This document shows, piece by piece, positions 26,066 through 34,994 of a DNA stretch of 64,000 nt. A program made the position numbers and the translations under genes. The stretch is taken from the NCBI RefSeq assembly GCF_010367455.1, contig NZ_WRPR01000077.1, forward strand, positions 155,382 to 219,381, written 5' to 3'. Every line of letters starts with the position of its first letter. The stretch's first letter is position 1. The notes beneath the pieces were generated by a model. That model saw nothing but the letters and a program-made list of their open reading frames with translations, was not told the origin of the DNA and ran no database searches. The DNA comes from Candidatus Laterigemmans baculatus (lineage in GTDB: Bacteria; Planctomycetota; Planctomycetia; Pirellulales; Pirellulaceae).

Positions 26066-27760
26066 TCAGCTCGCCCGCTCGCTTTTGAGGCAGGCCAGGA
26101 ACTGGGTGTAGTTTTCCGACTCGACCGCTTTCTCGACCGTCCGTGGATCGCTGAACAGGTCGGCCATGTCGGAGAGCAATTGGAAGTGGATCTGGCGATC
26201 GTCATCGGGTGTCAGGAGGAGCAAGATGATGTGGGCGGGCAGCCCGTCGGGCGAGTCGAAGTCGATCCCGCGTTTAGAGATCCCGACGGCCACGATCGCT
26301 TGCGTGAGCCCTTCGATGCGTCCCTGAGGGATGGCGATTCCATTGCGAAAGCCAGTCGCTCCAAAACGCTCGCGAACCCAGACGGTTTGTTCCAGCTCGA
26401 CCGGATCGAGCGGCTGCCCCTCGCAGACGCTCACCACCAGTTCGTGAATCACTTCCCGCCGCGTCTTGCCGGTGAGCTTGCTGATGAAGTTCCGTGCTTG
26501 CAGGAACTGGCTGAAGCGTTTCGCTTTCTTGTGCCCCAGCAACGTCTGGATGGCGATCCCGCTGGTCATCGAAGTCACCAGTGCCATGACCACCAGAGCC
26601 ACGAACATCCGCTCGCGGATCACTCCGGCTTGCAGGGCGAGCAAGCCGAGGATGATCTCCATCGCTCCGCGAGAATTCATGGCAAACCCGACGGCGAGCC
26701 CTTCGCGGCGGGGGAAGCCGACAAGCCAAGCTCCGGCGGTGCAGCCGACGACTTTGCCGAAGGTCGCGATCAGCAGCACGCTGAGGACCATCATCAGATC
26801 GAACGCGGCCAGGAAGTTGACGTGCAGCCCGATGCTGGCGAAGAACAGCGGCGCGAAAATGAACGACACGAACTGGTCGATCACGGTTCGAGTCCGTTCC
26901 CGCAAATGCCGCGAGTCGCCGAGCGCCACGCCGAAAATGAAAGCCCCAAAAATCGCGTGGATTCCGATCCACTCGGCGAGCGCCGCGCTCAACAGGGCCA
27001 AGGTCAGCGCAAAGCCGAGGATTCCCCCGGGCCAACTCGTATGGGCCTGGATCCACGGCAGCACGCGATCGATCAGATAGCGGCCGGCGGTCAGCATCAG
27101 CAGCACGAACAGCACGGTCATCCCGACCATGGAGCCGATCGGCAGCGGGGATGCCTCGTGACCGATCATGCTGAGGATCATTGCGAAGATGATCCAGCCG
27201 ACCAGGTCGTTGAAGATCGCCGCCGCCATCACGACCATCCCAAAGTCGGTGCGGTACAGATTCAGATCCATCAGCGTCTTGGCGATCACCGGGAGCGCGG
27301 AGATCGACAGCGCGGTGGCAAAGAAGAGGGCGAAGATCAGCGGGCTCGCCCCGCGATCCGCGCCGAGCACCCCCGGAGCGAAGTAGGCTGGAAAAAAGCC
27401 GGCGGCAAAGGGCAACGCCATCCCGGCGACCCCGATCCAGAGGGCCGAGCGTCCCTGTCGCCAGACGGTCGACAGATCGACCTCCATCCCGGCGACCAAT
27501 AAGAACAGCGTGATCGCGAGCGTCGTCAGCGCGCTCAAGGAAGAGGCGACCGGGCCTTCGGGAGGGAACAGCGCGGCGGTCCACTCCGGAGCGACGGCGC
27601 CGAGCAGGGTTGGCCCGAGCAGGATCCCGGCTAGCAGCTCGCCCAACACGGCAGGCTGGTGCAGCCGCAGGGCGAGCTCGCCGAGCAAGCGGGCGATCCC
27701 CAGCAAGACGCCCACACCGAGTAGGAACGTCGCAATGTCGTGGTGGGAGAGGCCGTTCAT
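26066..27760 (-). CDS. CPA2 cation:proton antiporter with C-terminal PTS EIIA-type domain
   Basis: 564 residues. Residues about 1-395 are a CPA2 (KefB/NapA-like) antiporter with 11-12 hydrophobic segments; LLGELLAGILLGPTLLG is the conserved early motif and SRGAMEIILGLLALQAGV a conserved late one. The C-terminal part (about 410-564) is a PTS EIIA type-2/Ntr-like domain (VWVRERFGATGFRNGIAIP, then ISKRGIDFDSPDG and HIILLLLTP). The position of the phospho-accepting His in the family motif AIPHG is Gln479 here (AIPQG), so phosphorylation at that site is not possible. The domain may instead sense a ligand or gate the channel (inference). Likely an inner-membrane Na+ or K+/H+ exchanger. The sialidase gene ends 60 bases upstream. 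Confidence 0.9.
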   Translation of the reverse strand: MNGLSHHDIATFLLGVGVLLGIARLLGELALRLHQPAVLGELLAGILLGPTLLGAVAPEWTAALFPPEGPVASSLSALTTLAITLFLLVAGMEVDLSTVWRQGRSALWIGVAGMALPFAAGFFPAYFAPGVLGADRGASPLIFALFFATALSISALPVIAKTLMDLNLYRTDFGMVVMAAAIFNDLVGWIIFAMILSMIGHEASPLPIGSMVGMTVLFVLLMLTAGRYLIDRVLPWIQAHTSWPGGILGFALTLALLSAALAEWIGIHAIFGAFIFGVALGDSRHLRERTRTVIDQFVSFIFAPLFFASIGLHVNFLAAFDLMMVLSVLLIATFGKVVGCTAGAWLVGFPRREGLAVGFAMNSRGAMEIILGLLALQAGVIRERMFVALVVMALVTSMTSGIAIQTLLGHKKAKRFSQFLQARNFISKLTGKTRREVIHELVVSVCEGQPLDPVELEQTVWVRERFGATGFRNGIAIPQGRIEGLTQAIVAVGISKRGIDFDSPDGLPAHIILLLLTPDDDRQIHFQLLSDMADLFSDPRTVEKAVESENYTQFLACLKSERAS

Positions 27761-27820
27761 CGCACCGCCCGTTCGCCATCCTCTCCCCGGTGGAGCCGCT
27801 CTCGCCAGTGGAGTCGCCGC

Positions 27821-29080
27821 TCAGTCCTGTTTGGGCAGTGCCAGGGCATTGGGGCGAGTCCAGCGGATGCGGGCCATCAACATGTCTCCACGCGCGTCGC
27901 GGCGGGGCATCCATTCGCCGACGGTGACCCACGATTCCTCAGGAGTCACGGGGTTCACGTGAAAGTTCCCCATCAGGGCCACGTCGTCCGGTGCGTTGAT
28001 CCCGTCGCCGACCAGCGGCAGGACGACTTGCTCGCTGCTGCGAATCAGGCACAGCCGCTGGGGGTCGACTTGGGCCACCCACAGCGGGCTTCGCCACCGC
28101 ATCACGTTCGTATTCGTGCTGTCTTTGCGGGTGTAGACCAAGAACAGGCCATCGGAGTGAGTCAGCCAGTGCTGCTGAGTCGTCGACATCTCTATCGGCT
28201 CGCCATCGTCCCAGGTCCAGGCCGTTTTCCGCTGATAGTCGAGTCCATCGTCGCTGACCGCCACGTAGCCCCGGTCGTCTTCGGCGCGGATCGTCAGATA
28301 GAAGCGGTCCTGGAACCGGGTTACCGAAGGCTCCAGCAGACCCCGCCCCGCCGGGTTCTCCAGCGGCGGCCCCACCTCCTCGACCTTCAGCGTCTCGCCG
28401 TCAAACGAGCAGCGGACGCCGGCGACCATCCGCGGCTCGGCCCCCGATCCGAAAGTGAAGGACATCAGGATGTCCCCGTCCGGCATCACGACCCGCTGGC
28501 CGCAACCGTTCGAGTAGATCGCCGAGCCGCGGGGGTCGTCCCACTCGAGAATCTTTCGCGGCGACCACGAGCCATCCTTGCGGCGGACCGAGTAGACAGG
28601 ATAGCGGGCGAGCTGATCTCCCCTGGCGAAACGCGGGCCGCGATAGAAGACCACATGCCCCATCGCCAGCACCGTGCCGGTCTGCGGATGGTACTCGGGG
28701 ACCACGTCGCAGACCCCTGCCTGCAGGCCCGGATGCCCTTCAACCGGCACTCGACCGAGAGCGGGAATCGCCTCGGGCGAGCTCCACGTTTTGCCCAGGT
28801 CGCGCGACTCGCGCCAGTGGACCGGCCCAAAGTAGTCCGAGCCGCCGATGTCTTGCAGCGTCATCAGGACCAGCGGATTTTCACCCTCGCTCGGAATCAG
28901 ACAGGCTCGCGGATGGAACCACGTCGTGCCCTGGCCATCGCGGTTCCGCTCCAGCGTCACTTTAGTGATCGAATCGATCAGCGGAGCAGGGGACTCGGCG
29001 GCTGCGCGGCTGCTCAGTGGCACTGCGATGGCCAGCAGAGTGCTGGCGAGCCAGAAAGGAATGGATTGCCGCGCTGTCAT
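27821..29080 (-). CDS. Sialidase-like (BNR/Asp-box) secreted protein
   Basis: 419 residues from the ATG preceded by GGAG with an 8-base spacer; the longer frame includes an intergenic repeat and is rejected. The signal peptide is WLASTLLAIAVPLSSRAAA. Asp-box-like motifs SRDLGKTW and KDGSWSP and further blade-like repeats (VSDDGLDYQRKTAWTWDDGE) point to a six-bladed sialidase-type propeller. The glycan cleaved is not determinable; planctomycete members are often found with sulfatases or polysaccharide degraders. It is read in the same direction as the DUF1549/DUF1501 pair 2, separated by a repeat of 192 bases. Confidence 0.75.
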   Translation of the reverse strand: MTARQSIPFWLASTLLAIAVPLSSRAAAESPAPLIDSITKVTLERNRDGQGTTWFHPRACLIPSEGENPLVLMTLQDIGGSDYFGPVHWRESRDLGKTWSSPEAIPALGRVPVEGHPGLQAGVCDVVPEYHPQTGTVLAMGHVVFYRGPRFARGDQLARYPVYSVRRKDGSWSPRKILEWDDPRGSAIYSNGCGQRVVMPDGDILMSFTFGSGAEPRMVAGVRCSFDGETLKVEEVGPPLENPAGRGLLEPSVTRFQDRFYLTIRAEDDRGYVAVSDDGLDYQRKTAWTWDDGEPIEMSTTQQHWLTHSDGLFLVYTRKDSTNTNVMRWRSPLWVAQVDPQRLCLIRSSEQVVLPLVGDGINAPDDVALMGNFHVNPVTPEESWVTVGEWMPRRDARGDMLMARIRWTRPNALALPKQD

Positions 29081-29162
29081 CACTAGATCTCCAGAAGTCG
29101 AATTGAGTTGGCCCCCCAGTGTAGCCCGACGCGGCGGAACCCGCGGCGTGCCTGGATCGTTC

Positions 29163-29235
29163 ATCAGCCGCCACGCGCTAGCGTCCGGTTCTTGCGGTGT
29201 ATTCGAGAACCGGGGGCTAGCGCCCGGCGGCTGAT
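29163..29235. repeat. GCTA-hairpin repeat pair (alpha arm then inverted beta arm)
   Basis: Alpha arm (ACGC-GCTA-GCGT core) and inverted beta arm (GGGC-GCTA-GCCC core), separated by TTGCGGTGTATTCGA. It lies between the DUF1501 gene of pair 2 and the sialidase-like gene. Confidence 0.88.
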
Positions 29236-29272
29236 GCAGTTTCCGCACTAGTCCTGCGGCTCAAGACCGAGC

Positions 29273-30811
29273 TCAACCGATCAACTCGCTGAGAACGTGG
29301 CCGTGGACGTCGGTCAGCCGGCGGTCGATCCCGCCGCGGCGGACGGTCAGCCGCTCGTGATCGATCCCGAGCAGATGCAGCACCGTGGCGTGGATGTCGT
29401 ACACGCGAGTCGGCCGGTTGCGGTCGAGCGGCTTGTAGCCCCACGCGTCCGACGGCCCATAGGTCGTGCCACCGCGGATCCCGCCGCCGGCCAGCCAGTT
29501 GGTAAAGGCGTAGGGGTTATGGTCTCGCCCGCGGCCCCCTTGGGACGACGGCATGCGGCCAAACTCGGTCGTCCACAGAATCAACGTGTCGTCGAGCATC
29601 CCCCGCTGCCGCAGGTCCTGGATCAGCGCCGCTGCTCCGCGAGCCATTCCGATCGCCAGCGGACCGTGATCACGCTCGACGTCTTCGTGCGAATCCCAGT
29701 TGCGCCGGGGAAAGCCGTTGTCGTTGCCCGACCAGATCTGCACGAAGCGAACGCCTCGCTCGAGCAGCCGGCGAGCGACCAAACACTTTTGCGAAAACGC
29801 GACCGTCTCTTCGAGCGGATTGATTTGGTCGGGATACTGCGAGGGAACCGCGTCGAGCCCGTAGAGCTTGAGGATGTGCTGCGGCTCGCCGCTCAGATCG
29901 AGTGCGTCGGGAGCGGCCAGCTGCATTCGGGCGGCCAACTCGTAGCTGCGGATCCTCGCTTCCAAGCGGCCATCGTCGGCTCGCGCCGCCGCGTGCCGGC
30001 CATTCAATTGGGCGAGCAGCGATTGGGCGTCGGCGTCGCTCGCGGCAGTCACAAAATCGCCTTCCGCGGCAGGAAACAGATCGGCGATCGGGGCTTCGCG
30101 ATCGGGATAAACCGTCACCCCTTGATGCTGCGAGGGAAGGAAAGCAGCATCCCAATTCTTAGTCCCGTTGCTGGCCAAGCCGCGGTGGTCGGGGAGGACG
30201 ACGAAGGCGGGCAGGTTCTCGTTGAGGCTGCCGAGCCCGTAGCTGGTCCAAGCCCCGGCTGAGGGAAAGCCCGGCCGATCGAAGCCCGTGGTCTGCAGCA
30301 GCGTCGCTTGGCTGTGGACGCCCGTCTTGCCCGTCATGTTGTGGACGAAAGCGATCTCGTCGACCACTTCGCCGAGCGGAGCGACGACTTCGCTGAGCGG
30401 CTTGCCGCACTCGCCATACGGCTTGAATTTCCAGATCGGACGCAGCCAGGGTCCGAGCCCGTTCTGAAACGCCTCGACCGGTTCGCCGAAGTCCGACTCC
30501 TGGCCGTGCAGCCGAATCAACTCGGGCTTGTAATCGAACAGATCGAGATGGCTGGCCGCTCCCGCCATGAACAGCTGGATGACCCGTTTGGCTCGCGGCG
30601 GGTGATGGAGGCGAGCCACCGCTGCACCTGCTCCGGGCGATGGCTCCGCAGCCGCTTGGCCACCCCGGGCCTGCTCTTCGGCCAACAGGCTGGCCAGCGC
30701 GATCCCGCCGAGCCCACCCCCGGATTGCCAGAGCAGTTCGCGGCGCGAGAGCGTCGGCCGCGAGGCAGGCTGCCCGGGCAAGCGCTGGTGGGAGAAAGGT
30801 GCAGGGGACAT
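29273..30811 (-). CDS. DUF1501 domain protein, Tat-exported (pair 2)
   Basis: 512 residues. The twin-arginine signal is LSRRELLWQSGGGLGGIALA. DUF1501 landmarks are VIQLFMAGAASHLDLFDYKP, FVHNMTGKTGVHS, RFVQIWSGNDNGFPRRNWDSH, and LWTTEFGRMPSSQG followed by GRDHN. The usual Gly-Gly at the first active-site loop is Ala-Gly-Ala here. It starts 11 bases after the DUF1549/DUF1553 stop, so the two form one transcript. Exported, function unknown, probably acting with the cytochrome-like partner. Confidence 0.92.
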   Translation of the reverse strand: MSPAPFSHQRLPGQPASRPTLSRRELLWQSGGGLGGIALASLLAEEQARGGQAAAEPSPGAGAAVARLHHPPRAKRVIQLFMAGAASHLDLFDYKPELIRLHGQESDFGEPVEAFQNGLGPWLRPIWKFKPYGECGKPLSEVVAPLGEVVDEIAFVHNMTGKTGVHSQATLLQTTGFDRPGFPSAGAWTSYGLGSLNENLPAFVVLPDHRGLASNGTKNWDAAFLPSQHQGVTVYPDREAPIADLFPAAEGDFVTAASDADAQSLLAQLNGRHAAARADDGRLEARIRSYELAARMQLAAPDALDLSGEPQHILKLYGLDAVPSQYPDQINPLEETVAFSQKCLVARRLLERGVRFVQIWSGNDNGFPRRNWDSHEDVERDHGPLAIGMARGAAALIQDLRQRGMLDDTLILWTTEFGRMPSSQGGRGRDHNPYAFTNWLAGGGIRGGTTYGPSDAWGYKPLDRNRPTRVYDIHATVLHLLGIDHERLTVRRGGIDRRLTDVHGHVLSELIG

Positions 30812-30822
30812 GGCGGAACTGC

Positions 30823-33285
30823 TCAGTCAACGAAGAGGAATTCGTTCAGATTCAGGATCACGCGGCAGGTCGCGGCCAAGCCGTGGCGGCGGGCGTAGGC
30901 GACCAGCGCGGCTTGCTCGTCGGCGGTTGCATCGCGGCCGATCGCCCGGCGGAAGGCGAGGGCGACCGCCGCTTCGATCTCGCCGCTCGAACCCTCTCCC
31001 CCGGTCGCTCGCGTGACGCTCTCGGCAAAGTGCCGGCTGACGGCCAGCGGAAGTTGATTGTTCAGCATCGCCAAAGCTTGCAGCGGCGTGTTGGCTTGGT
31101 TCCGCCGAGCGACTTGCATCGACGGGTCGGCGCAGTCGAGCGCGGTCATCAGCGGCTGGGTCTGCGAGCGGACGAGGAAGCGGTAGACCGAACGCCGCTG
31201 CGCCCGAGGATCGTCCGGATCGTGTAAGTGGTACTGGTAGTGGGGCGAGTGCTCGGGTTTCTCGATCACGAAGTCCCGATAGCTCGGGCCTCCCATCCGT
31301 CGATCGAGTCGGCCGGCCGCGACCAGCATCGCGTCGCGGACCGCTTCGGCTTCCAGTCGACGACGATTCATCCGCCAGTAGAACCGGTTGTCCGGATCCG
31401 CTTCGAGCGCCACCGCCGACGGCACCACCGCGGATCGCTGGCGATAGGTCGCGCTGGTCACGATCATCCGCTGGACCCGCTTGAGCGAGCTGCCCGAATC
31501 GATGTGGCTGCCCGCCTCCCGCATCTCGCCCGCGTCGCGGATCTGGCAGGCCAGCCAATCGAGCAACTCGGGATGCGTCGGTGGCTCTCCCATCCGGCCA
31601 AAGTCGTTGGGCGTTTCCACCAAACCTCGGCCAAAGTGGTACAGCCAGAGCCGATTGGCGATCGAACGCCAGGTGAGCGGATTGCGGCGATCGGAGAGCC
31701 ACGCGGCGAGCGCTGCCCGTCGTTCGCCATCGTTCGCCGCAGGAGCCAGTTGGGGCGGGGCGAGATGGTCGCCAAGACATGACAGTACTCCCGGCGCGAC
31801 CTCCTGCTGCGGGCTGGTGACATCGCCGCGGGCGAGGAAAAAGATTGGTCGCGGCTGGCCACCCTCGGGGCCGGTTCCGCGGAACGAGCCGCTGCCGTGA
31901 TGGATCCCGCCGGCATAAACGAGAGCTGGAGCGGGAAGCCGCTCGATCTGCTCCCGCACCTCCCGCCGCTCCGCATCGCACATCGCCGCGGCGATCTGGC
32001 TGGTCAGCTGCTCGTGCTCTCGATCGAGTTCCTGCTGGCGCTCGGTCAGTACGTGGCGGCGGCGGGCGATTTGAGGATCGACATCGTAGGGCCGGTCGAC
32101 GCGGTCGAGCGCCGAGAACATCGCTTGCAACGCGTAGTAATCGGCCTGCGGGATCGGATCGAAGCGGTGGTCGTGGCACTGCGCGCAGCCGACGGTCAGG
32201 CTCAAAAAGGTCTCCACCGTATTCTGCACCATGTCGTCCCTGTCGAGATGCCGCGCAATCTTGCCATCGATCTTCGTCTCGGGGACTTCCACGTGACCGA
32301 TGAAATCCCACGGCCCGGCGGCGATGAATCCGAGAGCTTCGATGCCGTCGCGAGTGTGGGGATAGAGCAGGTCGCCTGCGATCTGCTCCTCAATAAAACG
32401 CGCGTAGGGTTTGTCCTCGTTCAGCGCGCGAATCACATAATCGCGATAGGGCCAAGCATGGTTCCGCGGTTTGTCTTTGTCGTACCCGTGAGTCTCGCCA
32501 TAGTGCACCACGTCCAACCAGTGCCGCGCCCAACGCTCACCGTAATGGGGCGAGGCCAGCATCCGGTCGACCAGCCGCTCGTAGGCGAGCGGATGCGAGT
32601 CGGCGACGAATGCCTCGATCTCTTGGTCCGATGGCGGCAGCCCGAGCAAATCGAACGAGAGTCGGCGGATCAGCGTCCGGCGGTCCGCCTCGGGGGCGCG
32701 GGCCAAGCCTCGTTCGTCGAGCGCCGCGGCGATGAAGCGATCGATCGGATTGGCGGCAGCCGATGTCGATTCCGAAAGCGAGGGCGGGCCAGTAATTTCG
32801 GGTGGGCCAGTAATCTCGGGTAGAGTCGGGGACTCAAGCGGTGTGAGCGACCACCACGCCGGTGGCCGCAGACGGTGGTCTTCCGGCCACGCCGCCCCGG
32901 CGGCGATCCAGCGGCGAATCGTGGCGACATCCTCCGCCGCAAGCGGCGGGGCGGCCTGTGGCATTTCCGCTTCATCATCGATCGGCGTGATCAGATCCAG
33001 CAAGTAACTGGCCTCGGGATCTCCCGCGGTGACGACCATCCCACTGTCACCACCGGCGCGGAGATCTGTCGCGGTCGAGAGCGATAGACCGCCACGCCGC
33101 TCGGCCTCGTTGTGGCAGCTCAGGCAATGCTGCTGGAGAATCGGAGCGACGGAGTCGCGAAAGAAAGCCGCGTCGCTGGCGGGGGCCTCCGCGGCTTGCG
33201 CGTGAAGACGCGGGACGGGGAGGAGCAGCGCGGCGAGCGTGGTTCCCCAGCGGAGGATGCGGTTTGCGAGAGCCAGGAAATGCAT
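30823..33285 (-). CDS. DUF1549/DUF1553 protein with N-terminal planctomycete cytochrome C domain (pair 2)
   Basis: 820 residues. The signal peptide (LRWGTTLAALLLPVPRLHA) is followed by the cytochrome-like domain with heme-binding type CLSCH, then AAEDVATIRRWIAAGAAWPE, DUF1549 with LIRRLSFDLLGLPPS and YGERWARHWLDVVHYGETHG, and a second CAQCHDHRFDP motif. A helical linker (about 405-450) rich in Glu/Gln precedes DUF1553 (NPLTWRSIANRLWLYHFGRG, RLEAEAVRDAML, NTPLQALAMLNN). It ends NEFLFVD, the usual C-terminus. Two CxxCH motifs suggest redox function (inference). The repeat A array lies just upstream. Confidence 0.92.
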   Translation of the reverse strand: MHFLALANRILRWGTTLAALLLPVPRLHAQAAEAPASDAAFFRDSVAPILQQHCLSCHNEAERRGGLSLSTATDLRAGGDSGMVVTAGDPEASYLLDLITPIDDEAEMPQAAPPLAAEDVATIRRWIAAGAAWPEDHRLRPPAWWSLTPLESPTLPEITGPPEITGPPSLSESTSAAANPIDRFIAAALDERGLARAPEADRRTLIRRLSFDLLGLPPSDQEIEAFVADSHPLAYERLVDRMLASPHYGERWARHWLDVVHYGETHGYDKDKPRNHAWPYRDYVIRALNEDKPYARFIEEQIAGDLLYPHTRDGIEALGFIAAGPWDFIGHVEVPETKIDGKIARHLDRDDMVQNTVETFLSLTVGCAQCHDHRFDPIPQADYYALQAMFSALDRVDRPYDVDPQIARRRHVLTERQQELDREHEQLTSQIAAAMCDAERREVREQIERLPAPALVYAGGIHHGSGSFRGTGPEGGQPRPIFFLARGDVTSPQQEVAPGVLSCLGDHLAPPQLAPAANDGERRAALAAWLSDRRNPLTWRSIANRLWLYHFGRGLVETPNDFGRMGEPPTHPELLDWLACQIRDAGEMREAGSHIDSGSSLKRVQRMIVTSATYRQRSAVVPSAVALEADPDNRFYWRMNRRRLEAEAVRDAMLVAAGRLDRRMGGPSYRDFVIEKPEHSPHYQYHLHDPDDPRAQRRSVYRFLVRSQTQPLMTALDCADPSMQVARRNQANTPLQALAMLNNQLPLAVSRHFAESVTRATGGEGSSGEIEAAVALAFRRAIGRDATADEQAALVAYARRHGLAATCRVILNLNEFLFVD

Positions 33286-33324
33286 TCGCTTGAGTCTCCT
33301 CGCGTTCTGCCCCCGTCTTAAGCA

Positions 33325-33533
33325 TAGTCGCCTTTCGCTCCGCCATAGTCGCCTTTCGCTCCGCCATAGTCGCCTTTCGCTCCGCGAAAGTAGCGCCCTG
33401 ACGCTACTTTCGCGGAGCGAAAGGCGACTATACGCCCGCTACTTTCGCGGAGCGAAAGGCGACTATACGCCCGCAACTTTCGCGGAGCGAAAGGCGACTA
33501 TGCGAACGCTACTTTCGCGGAGCGAAAGGCGAC
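33325..33533. repeat. Repeat A array: three forward and four inverted units
   Basis: Forward units TAGTCGCCTTTCGCTCCG recur at a 21-base period, followed by four inverted units (CTTTCGCGGAGCGAAAGGCG) about 35 bases apart, separated by ATACGCCCGC-like spacers. The centre is a perfect hairpin (AGTAGCG/CGCTACT). It fills the gap between DUF1501 of pair 3 and DUF1549 of pair 2, and would separate their transcripts if it terminates. Confidence 0.92.
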
Positions 33534-33538
33534 GTTCC

Positions 33539-34990
33539 TCACGCGATAATGTCGCGGACGATGTTGCCGTGGACGTCGGTCAGTCGGAAATCGCGGCCGG
33601 CGTATCGATAGGTGAATTGTTCGTGATCAAATCCGAGCAAGTGCAGAATCGTGGCGTGCAGGTCGTGGATATGGACTTTGTTTTCGACTGCTTGGAATCC
33701 AAATTCGTCGGTCGCTCCATGCACGAAGCCCTGCTTCACTCCGCCGCCGGCCAGGAGCATCGTAAAGCCATAGTGATTGTGGTCGCGGCCGTTGACTTTG
33801 CCAGCGTTATTGGCGGCGGCTAGCTCGACCGTTGGGGTGCGGCCGAATTCGCCCGCGATCATCACCAACGTTTCTTCCAGCAGACCACTGCTTTTAAGAT
33901 CGCGAATCAGAGCGGCGATGGCTTTGTCGATCTGTCCGGCCAGTCGGCGGTGATTGACTTCCAGATCGTCGTGGTTGTCCCATGGTTGTCCGTTGCCGTG
34001 CCAGAGTTGGACGAACCGCACGCCCCGTTCGACCAACCGCCGCGCGATGAGGATTTGTCGAGCTTGATGCCCTTCGCCGTACGCTTCCAACACATGCTTA
34101 GGCTCGCCGCTGACGTCGAACGCCTCGGCGGCTTCCTGCTGCATCCGATAGGCGAGTTCAAAAGAATGGACCCGAGCTTCGAGTTGCGGATCGACGACGC
34201 GCTGCTCGAGATGGCGTTGGTTGAGCTGTTGGAGCAGGTCCAATTGGCGACGCTGCTCCGACTGGCTGACGTGATGATTTCGAACGTTTGCGACCAGTTT
34301 TTCGATATCGGTGTGTTGCGAATCGATATACGTTCCTTGATAGACTCCTGGCAAAAATCCCGATTGCCAGTTTTGAGATTCCTGGATTGGGTATCCGCCG
34401 GGGCACATGGCGATGAAGGCAGGGAGATTTTGATTCTCGGTCCCGAGCCCATAGGTGACCCACGACCCGAGGCTGGGGCGAACGAGTCGTGCATCGCCGC
34501 AGTTCATGAGCATCAGCGACGGTTCATGGTTGGGAACGTCGGCGTGCAGCGAGCGGAGCACCGTGAACTCGTCGATCACTTCTCCGACGTTGGCAAAGAT
34601 CTCGCTGACTTCGATCCCGCTCTGGCCATACTTTTGGAACTTATAAGGGGAGGGGAGAGCGGCTCCGGTTTTGCGTTCGGTCTTGAGCGTGTTGGGGATC
34701 TCGCGGCCGGCGTACTTCTCGAGCGCCGGCTTGGGGTCAAACGTGTCGATGTGGGAGCAGCCACCATTGAGAAAAATATGGATGACGTGTTTGGCTTTAC
34801 CCGGAAAATGCGGCTGGCGAGGAGCCAGTGGCATCAGCGGGGCGGCGGCTGGGGCTGGGGCTGCCGAGAGTGCCGCTCCGGTGTTGCCGAGGAGCTCGGT
34901 GGCGGCAACCGCGCCGAGCCCCAGGCCGGTTCGGCGGAGCAGCTCCCGCCGCGAGATCATCGCCTGGGGGCGGTGTGAATAAATCGACAT
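33539..34990 (-). CDS. DUF1501 domain protein, Tat-exported (pair 3)
   Basis: 483 residues. The Tat signal is ISRRELLRRTGLGLGAVAA. Family landmarks: VIHIFLNGGCSHIDTFDPKP, LRSLHADVPNHEPSLM, RFVQLWHGNGQPWDNHDD, MIAGEFGRTPTVE and NGRDHNHYG. It begins 4 bases after the stop of the DUF1549/DUF1553 gene 34995-37283, so the two are co-translated from one message. Base composition in the middle (about 33900-34500) is a little less G+C-rich than in the other pairs. Exported; function unknown. Confidence 0.92.
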   Translation of the reverse strand: MSIYSHRPQAMISRRELLRRTGLGLGAVAATELLGNTGAALSAAPAPAAAPLMPLAPRQPHFPGKAKHVIHIFLNGGCSHIDTFDPKPALEKYAGREIPNTLKTERKTGAALPSPYKFQKYGQSGIEVSEIFANVGEVIDEFTVLRSLHADVPNHEPSLMLMNCGDARLVRPSLGSWVTYGLGTENQNLPAFIAMCPGGYPIQESQNWQSGFLPGVYQGTYIDSQHTDIEKLVANVRNHHVSQSEQRRQLDLLQQLNQRHLEQRVVDPQLEARVHSFELAYRMQQEAAEAFDVSGEPKHVLEAYGEGHQARQILIARRLVERGVRFVQLWHGNGQPWDNHDDLEVNHRRLAGQIDKAIAALIRDLKSSGLLEETLVMIAGEFGRTPTVELAAANNAGKVNGRDHNHYGFTMLLAGGGVKQGFVHGATDEFGFQAVENKVHIHDLHATILHLLGFDHEQFTYRYAGRDFRLTDVHGNIVRDIIA

Positions 34991-34994
34991 GGGC

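Noticed and set aside
29081..29248. N-terminal extension of the sialidase-like gene
   Set aside because: It would translate a GCTA-hairpin repeat and place the signal peptide internally.
33325..33533. CRISPR-like look of regularly spaced repeat A units
   Set aside because: Units occur in both orientations with short near-identical spacers; no cas genes. It is an intergenic hairpin array.
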